Positions 26,066 to 39,500 of a stretch of DNA of 64,000 bases are shown here, piece after piece. Source of the stretch: Pisaster brevispinus. Taxonomy: Eukaryota > Echinodermata > Asteroidea > Forcipulatida > Asteriidae. Below the pieces are notes generated by a model, which saw only the letters and a list, made by a program, of their open reading frames with translations, did not search any database and was not told the origin of the DNA. Both the position numbers and the translations under genes were made by a program. Positions within the stretch are counted from its first letter, which is position 1, and every line of letters begins with the position of its first letter. The stretch is taken from NCBI GenBank assembly GCA_023634235.1, contig JAMKCF010000015.1, forward strand, positions 3,821,698 to 3,885,697, in the 5' to 3' direction.

Positions 26066-27235
26066 CGTAAAAAAAAATTAACATCTATGATGAAACCCAG
26101 TTACAAAAATCACCTGCGTTGCGCGCAGCGTACCATTCATTAATTAACAGTGACAGCCGCCACATTTTTTATCGGAAGGCGACGATTCTGAATAACAGTG
26201 AGAATTAAACCATTTTTGCAACTTTCTTTGCAGAGTGGAGTGGATTTTCTGGACCCACGCCGACCTCACTGTGAGTGTGACTGTAGTGTAAGAAAATGAA
26301 AAAGACACATGACAAGAGCCTAATTTGGGTAAGATCCGGTTTCAAAAGAGAACTCCAGTCCAGGTGCATAAATGTGGAGGGCAAGGAACGTGACGACAAC
26401 CTCTCCTCATCTCAGTCTCAACTCAGCTCAGTCAGGAACACGAACCATGGAGGAAAAGGTCTTCCTCCATGCACGGACGTAGTCTGTAGACTTATTTTAC
26501 TTTTCAGATTAAAACATGTAAAAAGCAGAACTGAACAGAGTGAAGTCTTGAAAATTTAACATTTTGAAGGAATTAGAAGAAAACGAGAAGGAGCAAGAAG
26601 AGAGGGGCAGACAGCAATATCGTTAACATAACTTGACCAACTGGCTTGTAATGCATACCTGTTTATCGACAGTAATCAATCCAACGACAAAGTTCTCCAA
26701 AAGATTTGAGCACAGTTTCTCAACTTTCTTCACCTAGGCCTACACGGTGTTTACAATTCGTCTCCACTTTCAGCTATGTGTGCGTTTGAAATATGTGTGT
26801 AGTGTGTGGCCTGTGGACGTGTCGCCGAGAATTTTCTGTACCTTCGATTCAGGAGCTGTCATCAATTCTTTTGGAAAGGGAATACTACACAGTCAAGATG
26901 CCAGACGCCTCAATATTCACTAAAACACTAAACACGAAAAGTAGTCCTTTGGTTAAATTATCACCGAAACGCAGGATCAGAGAGGGCGCTCTGCTGCCTG
27001 CGCGTAAAAGGGAGGAAAATGTGTTCTTTTTACAAAAATCCTCCCCAAACCACTTAAAATTACTTTCGGAGTTGACAAACCCCCGAAATATTGTTTGTAG
27101 ATTTTGCATTGTTTGTAATGTGTGTGCGAGAAATTTTTTTTCCCTTTGTTTTCTTTTTTGCATTCCATCCTATCCTAAACTCACATAGCTATTTTCAGCT
27201 TTCTTCAGCTTGAGTCGACGAGTAAACATCGATGA

Positions 27236-27243
27236 TCACGTGA
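27236..27243. promoter_or_regulatory. Palindromic E-box TCACGTGA
   Basis: A perfect TCACGTGA octamer lies 132 bp upstream of the ceramidase ATG. This is the core bound by MiT/TFE and USF bHLH-zip factors, which control many lysosomal and lipid genes. One site alone proves nothing; its position in the likely promoter is the only support. Confidence 0.3.
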
Positions 27244-27374
27244 GTTTTGATTCATCACCTGACAGTGCGGTAACTCAAGCAAGTTGACGACGACTGGACA
27301 GTCAACACCTACTTCACTCGTGTTTTCACCACAACTTCTGTCATTTTATTGTGTATTCGTAAAGGTTTTGTTCG

Positions 27375-27593
27375 ATGTGGGCAAACGACAGTGCAGGACC
27401 AACGATGATTATTCCAATCTTTCTGGTGCTGGTGTGTTTGAATTGTGCTAGCATGTTAAATGCGACTGCAGCTACCACGTCGGTCCCGGCCACCACTGTT
27501 CCCAGGGGGACCACCCCAAAACCAGAAAAGGCCAACTACAAAGTCGGTGTTGGTATTGCCGATATTACTGGCCCAGCAGCGGGAGTTAACATG
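27375..27593 (+). CDS. ASAH2: Ceramidase exon 1: signal/anchor and mucin-like box
   Basis: Encodes 73 residues. The first ATG gives MWANDSAGPT before the hydrophobic run IIPIFLVLVCLNCASML, the layout of an uncleaved signal-anchor. Starting at the second ATG (27405) would instead give an ordinary signal peptide. The Thr/Pro-rich stretch (NATAATTSVPATTVPRGTTP) corresponds to the O-glycosylated mucin box of vertebrate ASAH2. The first ATG was chosen because it is first in an open frame; N-terminal data would decide. Confidence 0.88.
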
Positions 27594-30500
27594 GTAGGTT
27601 TCCTGTGCTTTGTTAAGTACTAAGTAAGTTACATGTATCTATCAATTTTTATCACATATAATTATTTTTATACATTTTTACGAAATTGTGTGTATTGACT
27701 ATGTTTATTGACAATTATTAACAGTTTAGTTATAATTAATACTTTATAATAGTTGCGATAATTGATCGTAATCCTCCATCCTCCCGATGGTCATAGACCG
27801 CATGGTTACAAAGCAAAGTGCATAACAATTTAGCACGTTGACATATGTCCAATTTCAACCATTTTTGTTAGACTTGTGACCAGATTTGCAAAATTTTTAC
27901 AAATTTAAAAACCAACACACATTCCAAGAACATGGGTTTGATCTTTTGTGTAATAAATGAATGAAGACATCCCCAAGAAAAACATTTGCAGAAAGAAGCA
28001 ACAAAAAACCTACCAAAGACTGACTGAATTGTCCATGGTCTGTGTGGGAATCAACTTCTCAGTTTGAATGTCTCAAATAAAAGATCTCAAACAATCAGTG
28101 TAAGCTTGCGGACTATCCTTGAACTTTGAGGGATGTGGGGGATTAAAATTCTTGAAGATGATGCCAAAACTATTTTGAAGATTTAGCTATAGATTAAATG
28201 AATACGTGTACGATCTGTAACCAAGTCATCCAAAACTACAAACTTCTTATTGTTCATGTATCATCTGTATTATTAAGAAACAGTTACCCATTACATCACC
28301 TTCACACTTGACCATACCATGCAAACAACCAAACCATGTTTATTGTTTTCAATCATGATTTATCAAGTGTGAAATTATTAAAAGAAAAAACAATAGATCT
28401 GGAACCTCTGTGATGGTACGTGTACATGCAATGTGTAAAATGTTGTAATACTTGTCAAATCTCTACCAGTACCAGCAACATCGCAAGATAATTTCAAGCC
28501 CAAGAACTGCCTTGATTTCAGAGTTTGGTAGTTTAAAATACTACACAGTAAAACCGCACTTTCCTGTCCGTATGATTACCGTGACTGTATGGTGGGCGGT
28601 GCTTAACGGGATAGTTTTTACTGTTATACCCAAACTACATTTGTACATTGTACATGTTGTAAGCCCTATATTAGAATGCAGTTTCAATTTGATAGACCCC
28701 CAATTTGTGTAATTTTTCAGTCACTCTACATATTTCTAGAATCTTTTTTATCCGTTTGGTCTTTGAAACTGTTTGTTTGTTGATCTTCTTTTTTTTTTAC
28801 ATAAAATACATGTTAACAAGTTGCTAAAAGACTGTTTGAAAAAAAAACCCTTTACTTTAAAGATTTTGTTTCATGTTGACAGAAGCATCAACTCATGATT
28901 TTTAAAACCGAATTTTAATTAAAATCTGTCCTTCGTTTTGTTTAAGATGGGATATGCACAACCTTCACAAGTTACTGGTGGTATTCACATACGGCAGTTC
29001 AGCAGAGCGTTCATCGTCGCCGACGTCAATAAACCAGAGGATCGAGTTGTGTTCGTCAGCATAGATGCTGGTATGCAAGATCAACTTGTCACACTTGAGG
29101 TGAGAAGTTGTTAAATTGTTTGGTGGAGCTTTTTCATACAGTGATGATGTTGTGTGAATAGATTTTTTTATGGAAATGAGACTAGGATGGTAACCTGACT
29201 CGTTAAACCACAAATCTAACTCTTTAAGAGTCTTTGGCTAGAAATAGAGACCCACCTAAACCCTTCATTGTCCTCCAGTCTATGGCAACTCAATACTGAA
29301 ATGTTTCGTCTTTGATAAAATTGGTACACATAACGTATTCGGGCAATTAATTTAGCATAGTGGTTTCTTTCCTCGCCTTCCACCCTTAGGACCCCGGTTC
29401 GAATCCTGCTGTGGGGCACTATGTGGGTTGGGTATTCAGTCCCTACCTGATTGCGTGGGTTTTTCCCTGGAATAATTCTGTGGGGTTTTCCTCCCACAAA
29501 TAAAACTGAAACTTCCTTCCTTGTCTTCTCTCCATATAAAACTGAAACTTCCTTCCTTGTCTTCTCTCCATGGGGTTCTTGGCTAGTACAGTGATTAAGT
29601 TCACATTCCTGAGAATCCTTGGCTTCACAACAAGAATAAATAAATAAAATAACTAAATACATTTTAGCAAGCCCCAGGTAAAAAGTAGTGAGAGAGATAG
29701 GTACAGCTCATCATTTCCACAAAATCAGGCAAAAGTATGAACAGATTTGGGAAAAACCAAACTATTACAATGTAAGAAACGTGTGGTACGGTTAGTTCAC
29801 CCATGGACAAGAGGCAAGTTGGTGTTTGCAATTTTCTTTCTTAACTACTGCAAGTTGGTGATAATCAATCACATGTAACAATTTCTAAAGCAACTATCTT
29901 CCTTCTAAACTGAAAGGAAATCGACCACTTATTATTATAATTTTTTTTATGGGCGTGCCCTCCGTTAGGTGCTGAAGCGTCTTCAGTTAGAGTACAAGGA
30001 TCTCTACACCAATAAGAATGTTGCTATCAGCGGGACCCACACCCACTCTGGTGTGGCTGGATTCCTGGAGCATGTTTTGTTCCAGGTGACGTCACTCGGC
30101 TTTGTCCCACAAGCATTCCATGCCCTAGTTGATGGCATCACGCAGGTAAAGTGGAACTAGTAGAATAGGATCTGGGCCCAATTTCAATGGAGCTGCTTAA
30201 GCACGAAAAGTAGCTAAGCACAACAAAATTATACTTAGCGGAATAAGGTTACCAGCCAAGCTACAATGTCGCAAGTACGTTTTTTGTGACTGGTATCCTT
30301 ACGCAGCTCTATGAAACTGGGCCCGGTTTTACAAGATCCTCTGGAGTAAATTATCCTCATCAATCACACCCTTCCATGCTTTACATACTCTGCATGCACT
30401 GGATTTAGGATAAGGCGTGAGATCTGGGCTGGTTTTCGCAAAGCGTTAATATCAACCACAAGACGAATAAGTCAATGAGTCGTTCTTAATTGCTAATTAC

Positions 30501-33500
30501 TCTCGGGTTCAATAGCATCCGACGAACAACAAAACTCATTTGTGCAATGAAGATTTTTCTCTGCATTCGTAATGTTGCTCTCTTCCTCATGCGCTGGGTA
30601 CCTCTACAGGACAACTCTGTGATGACGTCACACTCGGCTTGTCTGTCAATTGTTTGTCATTTTGTATATGTTGTGTGTCTAATTACACACACATGGTGTA
30701 AAATGGGCACTACACAATAACTCACAGGAAATTTGATGTGGGTGATGATGTCAGGTAAATTGGGTCAATTTTTTAGAGTAGAGCTTAGTAAGAATAAAGA
30801 ATAGCAGTTGACTTTTATCCCCTTTCTTTTTGTACTCATCAGAGCATAGAAAATGCCCACAACAATATGGTGGACGGTAACATCTTCCACAACGAGGGTC
30901 TCCTTGAGGACTCCAACATTAACCGCAGCCCAAGTGCGTATGACAACAACCCAAAGGAAGAAAAAGCAAAGTAAGTGGTGACCCATGGAACGCGGAGATC
31001 GCTGAGTGAGTCAAAAGCAGCACCGCTGTCTGTGAGACCACTTGATGTGGCGTTTCATGGCCAAGAAATTTAAAAAATGAACAGTGACTATGTGGTGCGC
31101 ATTTCGTCTTCCAACTGCTTAAACTTCACACAAATTATGCTTTTTAAACACAGCAATTTTGCCATGTCATTTTCTGAAGGGTCCCTTAGTCTGAAGTTAT
31201 TGATGGCATTGAATCAGAATCCTTCCTAGTTCAAAAGTAACATCGGCAGATATCTTCTTGCCTAATTCTAGGTTTCCTTTCCGTAACAAGCTTTGTGAAG
31301 GGAAACTTTCATTACAAACAAATATATCGTTTGTTTGGTTTAGTCAGTCCTTATTGTTGTTACTTTCAACAAAGTCAGGTTGGCTCAGTTGTTTCTTCCC
31401 TGCCTCATCGCTGTGGAAACCCCGGTTCGATTGCCGGACCAAAGCCTTGCATGTCGATTGGGTCTTCAGTCCCTACTTGACTGAGGGTGTTTTCCCCCTC
31501 TTTTGGATTTTTCCTCCCATGTCTAAATTAAAACTGCCATTTCTTCATTGTCTTGTTTACACAAGTTTGTGTGATGTTTCCTTGGGGACACTTTGCTGAC
31601 TATACAACTCGGATTCAGATTCTGAACACACAAAATGTAAAAAATGCGTTTTGGTTTGCAGTAACACCAATAATTTATCGTCATTCTATGAGTCCTGCAA
31701 TTTTATCTATTGATTCTACACCATGCATGTTGTTTACACACTATGAGAAATCCCATACTGTGTAAATATTAGTTGATAAAATCAGAAAACTTCAAATTGT
31801 TTTTGACAGTTTATTGTTATGGACTTTACACCATTGATCATTCATGTAAATGGTATTGAGTAGTATTTGTAATCCGTTATCTATCCAAAAGTTGCCTAAA
31901 AAGCAAGTGTTTGCAATCTATAATTACCAATACAACATGAGTGTGGTGGTCAACATGTGGTGAACTATTTGTTTAAATTACACTGCTGTTTTATGAAAGA
32001 AATTGTTTTGCGGGTATATTTTGAAATCACTTATTGTTCTGATACATAAAAACGTAAATATCATACAAGAAATACCTGTACATCATTAGTTTGACACAGA
32101 CAAACTATCATTAATTAGCCAGTTTTTGTGAAATATGCAGAGAAAACAAAAACATTAGTGCAATTTAAAATTCATCAGTGAGTGATGTGTACAGTGATGG
32201 GTTTGTTGGTAAAGGTATTCATTCCGAAATCGCTAGTTTTAAGGACACATTAAAAACAAAATCACTGGTCGTCATTACAGTGTTAGTTACACTGTTGTAA
32301 ATAATGCCTACATACTACACCTGCTTATCTTTCTATTATCTTGATTTCTGATTTATTTACTTTACAGCGGGTACATTTTATATTAACAGTATTTAGTCAG
32401 GGATGAGGAATTTCAGACTTTCATCTGAATTCAGACTTTGTTATGTCTGCATGGTGAAGAAAATAGCTCATATTTTTCTTCAGCTATGTAAAGAAATCCT
32501 GCTCTTTGATCTGCTTCTGTAGAGCTGAGGATACTGTTCCCAGAAGCTCTTTGAAATATAGAACTCCAGGGGTTACCGAAAGGTGGAAATGTTATTATAC
32601 CTCCTGAAATTTGGATGCTAGTTTCAGAAATATCTGTCAGCAATGACTCTCACCTCTGTTTAGTGGTTTAAGAAAATGTGTATTACTTTAGGCCAAAGCA
32701 TTTCTCAGGGTGATTAGTTGTTGTACCCATTTTACATAATAAATAAAAGTATGATTACTAATTTTATTAGATTAAAACCAAGTTTTGTTAAGTTTGTCTC
32801 ATTACTTTGATATACACATTACTATCATTTGCTTTCAGATATAAGTCTAATGTTGACAAATTGATGACAGTCCTTAAACTTGCGGACATGGATGGCAATG
32901 ACCTTGGCATGATCAAGTAAGATTACAGTTTCCTTAAGTTATTTGCAACATGTAGTTCTTTTTTGTGAAACTAGCCCTTGAAATAATCCTCCGGATGGAG
33001 GAAAAATAGTATTGTACCTCATCTTGAGTTGCTTTCACCAGCGTGTTGTGGCTGGTGGGGTTTAGTGCATCAGACTCAAATTCTGCTAGATGAGTCATCA
33101 GGGTGTGGGTTCGAGTCCTGGTCATGACGCTTGTGTCCTTGAGCAAGACACTCAACTGTAATTGTTTCTCTTCACCCAGGAGTATATGGGGTACCTGTGA
33201 GGACAGAGAAGGTTCTTGCGACTGGTGTAGCTTAATGTGCTACACACTTGGCAGTACAGGCTGTATACTCCCCAGGGAGCGGAGATGGTGGGAATGAATG
33301 TTTTAGTGACCAGGGGTGATAATTTTGGAACAAATGAGCGTCACTGAGTGACGGATTTGAGCGCTATATAAGAAGCCACCGTTACTATGATTATTTTATG
33401 TTTCATTTTCCTGGCAGTTGGTTTGCAGTGCACGGCACAAGCATGAACAATACAAATCATCTCATTAGTGGTGATAATAAGGGCTACGCCTCCCAGCTGA

Positions 33501-36500
33501 TGGAGGAACACTTCAACATGGGCGCTAGACCTGGCAAGGTTTGTACACTAGTTAATCAGAAGAAAAAAAAGAAGAATTTACTAGCTTGAATTTAGTTGCC
33601 AATTAGTAAGGAACCATTCTCAAGCCAAACACAGTTGTTTTGGCTTGTAAACAATTTCTGCTGATAAAACTTTTCTGTGGTTTGCAAATTTTTAGGCCGG
33701 AAATCCATGTGGTCATCATATGTTGTGTGTAAAGCGTAGTGCACAATACGTACAAATGAAAATACACACCAATCAACACGTATCAAATGTATCCGAGTGC
33801 GTACTGCGTTATCCTTAAAAATGATGTGCATTGCTTGGTGTATGTTTTCATTTAAAAAGAATTTCAAACTACCGTCACACACAATGCATGACAGACTCAT
33901 GGATTTCCGGCCTCAAGCGATTACGAAGTGAATTACGTGACTCAAACAATTACGTATTGGCTGCTTTCCAAATGTGACACAGGGAAGTTTACTGCGCTTT
34001 TGCAATTCCCGTGAAGTATGAACCGGGCTTTAGTAGGACAATGTTCATGGCGTTAACAGAAATCCGCCCAATTGCTTTAAATGTATCATTGCTATAGCGG
34101 ACAGTTCATCCAGTCAAGTTCTGAGCCCAATTTCATAGAGCTGCTTAAGCACAAAAAGTAGCCAAGCACACAACAATTATGCTTACTAGTCTAAGGTTAC
34201 CAGCCAAAATACCAGGTCACATGTACAATTTGTGACTGGTATCATGCTCATTTTTGCTTGGTTGCAAATTGTTAAGCAATACTTTCTGATGCAGCAGCTC
34301 TATGAAATTTGGCCCTGGTGGCAAGGTCATCAAGATGAGTGTTCAAATCCCGCTTGTGACACTTCACCCAGGAGTAAATGGGTACCTGTGAGGGTAGAGA
34401 TTGTTCATGTGAATGATTAGCAACCTTTGCGTGTGTTACGCTGCTGGGATTTAAAGTAGTGTAAGGCATTTTTAGAGACCTGCTTGGCTTGAAAAAAAAC
34501 GTATCATGAATACATATTATTGTTTTATTATTAAGGTTCTTTGTTATGTTTTTCAGGGAAAATTTGTTGCTGCATTTGCATCATCCAACCTCGGGGATGT
34601 TTCACCGAACACCAAAGGAGCTAAGTGCATTGACACTGGCAAGCCTTGTGACTACAATACAAGCACATGTGGAGGAAAGGTAAAATTAAAGACATCATTT
34701 AGATAGATGGGTGTAAGGGTTGAGCTGTCAAGCACATTGGACTTAAGCTCTGGTGTTTCTGATCAGCAGAGTGTGGGCTCGAGTCCCGGTCGTGGCACTT
34801 GTGTCCTTGAGCAAGACACTTTACCATAATAGCTTTGTCCTTCGGGTGGGATATTCAGCCCTAGGTCCTGTGTACTAGGATTGGTAGTGCAAGTAAAGGA
34901 ACCCAGAACACTTATCGTGGAAGAGTAGGGGTTAACCCCGGTGTTTCTGGTTCACATAGCAAGCACCCTTGTTTACAGGCTTCCTCAGGCTTGCGAGCTA
35001 CAGTGATTAAGTTCACTCATAAGGCATCCTCGATTTCATTACCAGAAATATAAAACAATGAATATCTTGTGATAGAGTGTCATATTGTGTACTTTATTGG
35101 CTGGTTTTACAGAACGAGAAGTGCATTGCCTTTGGACCAGGAGTAGACATGTTTGACAGTACAAGAATCATTGGGGAGAATCAATACAAGAAGGCAATGG
35201 TAAGTTCATAAAACTATTTTCAAGTTTTTTATAATTTTTTTTGTTTTTATTTATTTATATTTATAATTATTAATATCTATTAACTGATGTAAAATAAAGC
35301 ACTTTCTACTCTGTGCGTATGGCGTCCTACGTTTTGTGTGTGTAGTAGAACTGATTGACAGGCACCTCAGTGGGATTCGGACCTTCTACACCCTTTGCTC
35401 TAAACTGTGTTTAAGCAGCATTCGGCCTTGTCTTGGTCCTTCATCGCACGACCACTACCTTGCCGGTCTCAAACTGCTGTTTAAGACCATGGCCCAATTT
35501 CATAGAGCTGATTAAGCAGAAAATATTGCTTAACAATTTCCTGCTAAGCAGAAATGAGCAGGATACCAGTCACAAATTGTACACGTGACATGGTAGTTTG
35601 GGTGGTAACCTTATTCTGGTAAGGACAATTTTATTGTGCTTAGCAAATTTTTGTGCTTAAGCAGCTCTATGAAATTGGGCCCATGTCGCCACTCTTGTAT
35701 TTCCTTATTAAAATCTACACAAGGGTGTTAAGTGATATGATGTTTTGTTCTTATCTTCAACAGGACCTTTACAACAGTGCTACCACTCTACTGAGCGGAC
35801 CAGTGGGTTCAGTGCACCAGTACGTTGACATGACGGATCAAGTGGTGGTTTACAACAGTACATTCTGGGTAAGCAGTGGTCATGAACGGCAGGGTGGAAA
35901 AAACGTTGCTTAGGATGCCTTAAAGAGTAACACAGGCCTGGAAGAGACCTTTCCCGTGAAATATGCTAATCACCTTTATACATGCGCACATATACTTTTT
36001 GGTTGGCAAACGCCGTAGCGTTGCGCACTATGCAGACGCACAAATGCGTGCGCGTCACGCCACCATCAGTCCAACATAAAAATGCGCGATGTGTCCTCAT
36101 TTTGCCAACAGAGGTGTTCGTGCGCATGCACGATGTGCAATTTACATATTTTATGGGAAGAGTCCATTCCATCTTTGATAGGGCAAGTCCATTTTCATTT
36201 TTACAAAGGGCACTTCCATTGGGAAGGCTTAAAGTCCGGGGAAAGTTTTGAAGGGGCACCAAGGCCAAGAGCGGGGCAACATAGGCCTCAGTCTCAGTGG
36301 CATCTGTGTAATAAGCTTTCACAAGTGGTCGTAGAATTGAAATTTTTGTACATTTTTATAGTGGTTTTAAATACTTTAATTTAGTATATATTCTACTGAA
36401 GACTATCAGATTATACTGGTCGAAACATCAAATTGTTACACCCCCTGGTCTTTTTGGTGTCTCCATGATTCTTTTACAGAGTTGACTTTGTGCTCCTTGC

Positions 36501-39500
36501 AAAGTTTTAGATTCCTTTCAAACTTTAACAAAATAAATTGTTGTAGTGATTAAATAATGCAATTAAAACCTAATTCGTCCTCCAGGGAAAGACGTGCAAA
36601 GCAGCTATGGGGTTCAGTTTTGCTGCAGGGACAACTGATGGACCTGGTGCATTTAATTTCACGCAGGGTGAGTAAATTACCCCCAGCCTAAAAACTGTTG
36701 TAGACAAAATATGACCATTTAGTCATCTGGCTTATTCCTCAGTGGCATACAATTTCAAGCTTATATTGACATTTTTCATTGAGTACAAACAAATTTAATA
36801 GTCACGTGGCTGCCGCTTCCCAGGTTGTATCGTACACTTGGGTGTGATCCCTGGCTACACGGCAGCTAACGGTTGAATGGCTTCTGACTGGCACCCCCGA
36901 ACAAATATATTCACTAATAGGGAGACCACCAACATAGGGCTGGATAGCTCAGTTGGTAGAGCGCCGGTACGTTAATCCAGAGGTCGTTGGTTCAAGTCCC
37001 GCTCCAGTCAGTTTTTCTTTGTTCAAACCCAAATTAGTTAAAAGTTACGTTAGAACTTCTTTCTTGGGTAAATATTCAAAATGAAATGGGCACATTTGTT
37101 CTGTTTGGGCCCTACTTAGACATGTAATTATCCATATCATATCATCTAAAAGAAGGCAACAAGAAATTTTTGCTTGTATTTAATGTGAAGTATTATTTTA
37201 TTGTCCTCACTTTCAAAGCTCTTGATGGGTTATCTCCTGATGATATATTTGATCTTCTGCATAAATATATTCCTGTTTGTCCTCTTTGTTCTGCTGTGCA
37301 ATCCTTACTGACAAAACCTACTGTTTCTACAAAATGCTATGGTCAAAGAGCCTTCAACTTCATTGCACCTTCATTCTGGAATGACCTACCAGTTCACACT
37401 CCCCAATCTGTCTCTCTTCTGATTATCAAGGATGCATGTGATGAAACAACTTCATCATTTATTTACACACACTTGCAATAAAGTGAACAATTGTCTCCAG
37501 TAGATAGATTGAATAAATTAAGTCTATACCACTAATACTTAACTACCTGCTACTTGCAAATAAATCAAGTAAATCATGTCAAGTAAATAATACAATTTAT
37601 ATACAAGTTGTGAAGGAAACACAACAAGTCAAAAAGACTTGTAATGTATTCCCATGAACCCTCCTAAGAAAACAAGTAACAAGAATCCCACTAACCTCCC
37701 CCCCAAACGGTAGCAATATTTTCCCGTTAGCCCCCCCTTACCCCACCCCCCTTACCCCACCCCAAAGGAAGATAATAGTTACGATATAAAATAGTATCAA
37801 GGGACATTTAAAGACTCAATTGTTTGATTTTCCTTTGAAACAAATCGCTGAATATATTTAATTGTTTTATGCTTTGTGTTGTGCATAGATGCCCCTGCGT
37901 TATGCACTATATAAATGTCTCGTATTATTATTATTATTAGGTGACACTGAAGGTGACTTGTTCTGGAAGTTTATTGTCAATAAGATCAAGAAGCCGTCGG
38001 CACAGCTTGTTGAGTGCCAGAAACCCAAACCAGTACTGCTGCCAATTGGAGAGGTAAAGCTTAAATATTTATAAGGGTTCGTACGGTCCTTGAAAATCCT
38101 TGAAAGTCCTGGAATTTGAAAATCTGTTTTTCAAGGCCTTGAAAGTCCTTGAATTTATCTTAGGTCCTTGTAAGTCCTTGATAATTCACTTTTTGTAATT
38201 AAAGTATTTAATCATGCAGAGTAATGTTGTGTTTTTTCATCAAGTTTAAGTTTAAGTGACCAGCCAACCTTCAAACTTTAACTAATTGTACAGAATCAAA
38301 TCACCCAACACTAAGCGTTTTATATACAAGTCTCAAATAAACCATCAATATTTGCTGGATTTTGGTCCTTGATAATGGGATTTCTGGACCTTGAAAGTCC
38401 TTGAAAAGTCCTTGAATTTATAGCTATTATAAGTGTACAAACCCTGTATTTATAAGGGTCTGTACTTCCATCACCTAATGCATTTCACTGAGAGACTGTT
38501 CATGAACTTTTTTTTCAAATGACCTCGATGTTTACGTTTCTTATCTGTAGATGCTGGAGCCGTATCCATGGGGTCCCTCTATTGTAGACACACAGATGCT
38601 GCGTATTGGTCAGTTTGCCGTGGTTGCTGTACCTGGGGAATTCACGTAAGTAACCAGTCTTGTTGAAACCACGATTAAAGGTAAAAGGTTAACCCATTGT
38701 TTCAGCTCTGAACGATTTTTGATTCTTTGAAAAAGATTGCAGAAAACAGTGGGGGACTACAACACCAACGAAAACACCTGCCGCTACTTTCACAAATTTG
38801 TAATGCAACTTAAACATCCAGCATGTACACCTTCGCCCTCTCACGTTGCGTTTGTACCAGTGTTGGTTTCTGCAACGTTTTGATACAAGATAACACAGAC
38901 AGAACTTTGTGCAACATTTATTGCTTAAGCTGTGCACCACTTAACACTCAATCTTGCACAAGTGGCCCTTCACATTTGGGTCAAGTTTCGTGAAATCGGC
39001 TGCTGAAGAAGAAAACGAGCAATTCGTTTTGTAAATCAGAGCTTGAAAGTTAAACAATTACTAACGGGTTTTAATTTCCCTGCAAAACAGTGTTAAGTCT
39101 TTGAACTGATTGGCTTCTTATGTAACATGTCTCCGCAGAACAATGTCTGGCCGCAGAACTAGAGACGCTGCAAAGAAGGTGAGATAACAGAGCCATAAGA
39201 TAGTGTCAGGATTCATGACTCTGTTTTGTAATTAAGGTGACGATATGCAAAGGAGATATTTGTTTTTAGCAGGAAAATTTTAGTTTTTAACCCATATTTG
39301 CCTAGCTACAGGATTTGCTGTAGAACACACGAATGCTGTAGATGCCTGCTAACAGGGAACCCATTTGAATAATGCACTGATGTCTTCCTTTACACTCTTG
39401 TTACTAGTGATATCGTCAGCGTTTTCACGAAGTAGCACGCACTGCTATACCAGCAAAAAATAACAATCAGAGAAAACGGCCTCTGAAGTTGAATTTTTTT

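Larger units (their letters stand above)
24563..27374. promoter_or_regulatory. Divergent spacer between P4HA and neutral ceramidase
   Basis: The two genes are transcribed away from each other from this 2.8-kb interval, so it must hold both promoters and the non-coding 5' exon of P4HA. The left part is repeats: a tRNA-Lys-like composite at 24690-24850 and a tRNA-Leu-like SINE at 25846-26065. The right part (about 26200-27374) is richer in CpG and free of recognised repeats, so it is the better candidate for promoters. I see no convincing TATA box with a fixed start site. Confidence 0.5.

Noticed and set aside
26383..26392. Hypoxia response element (ACGTG) for P4HA
   Set aside because: The core is too short to be meaningful, and the P4HA transcription start is unknown.
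26793..27188. 131-codon plus-strand open frame upstream of the ceramidase
   Set aside because: No domain, no matching homologue known to me, and its composition resembles spacer. It could be part of a 5' UTR region but is not supported as a protein.
29216..29662. 148-codon minus-strand open frame
   Set aside because: It is antisense to a SINE-like repeat; the repeated residues come from the 36-bp duplication.
35966..36322. 118-codon minus-strand frame in a ceramidase intron
   Set aside because: Part of it is a dispersed repeat also found inverted at 63042-63192; it has no splice or domain support.
36938..37009. Functional tRNA gene
   Set aside because: The acceptor stem pairs, but the anticodon stem has mismatches, position 33 is C, and the flanks are repeated elsewhere in the window.
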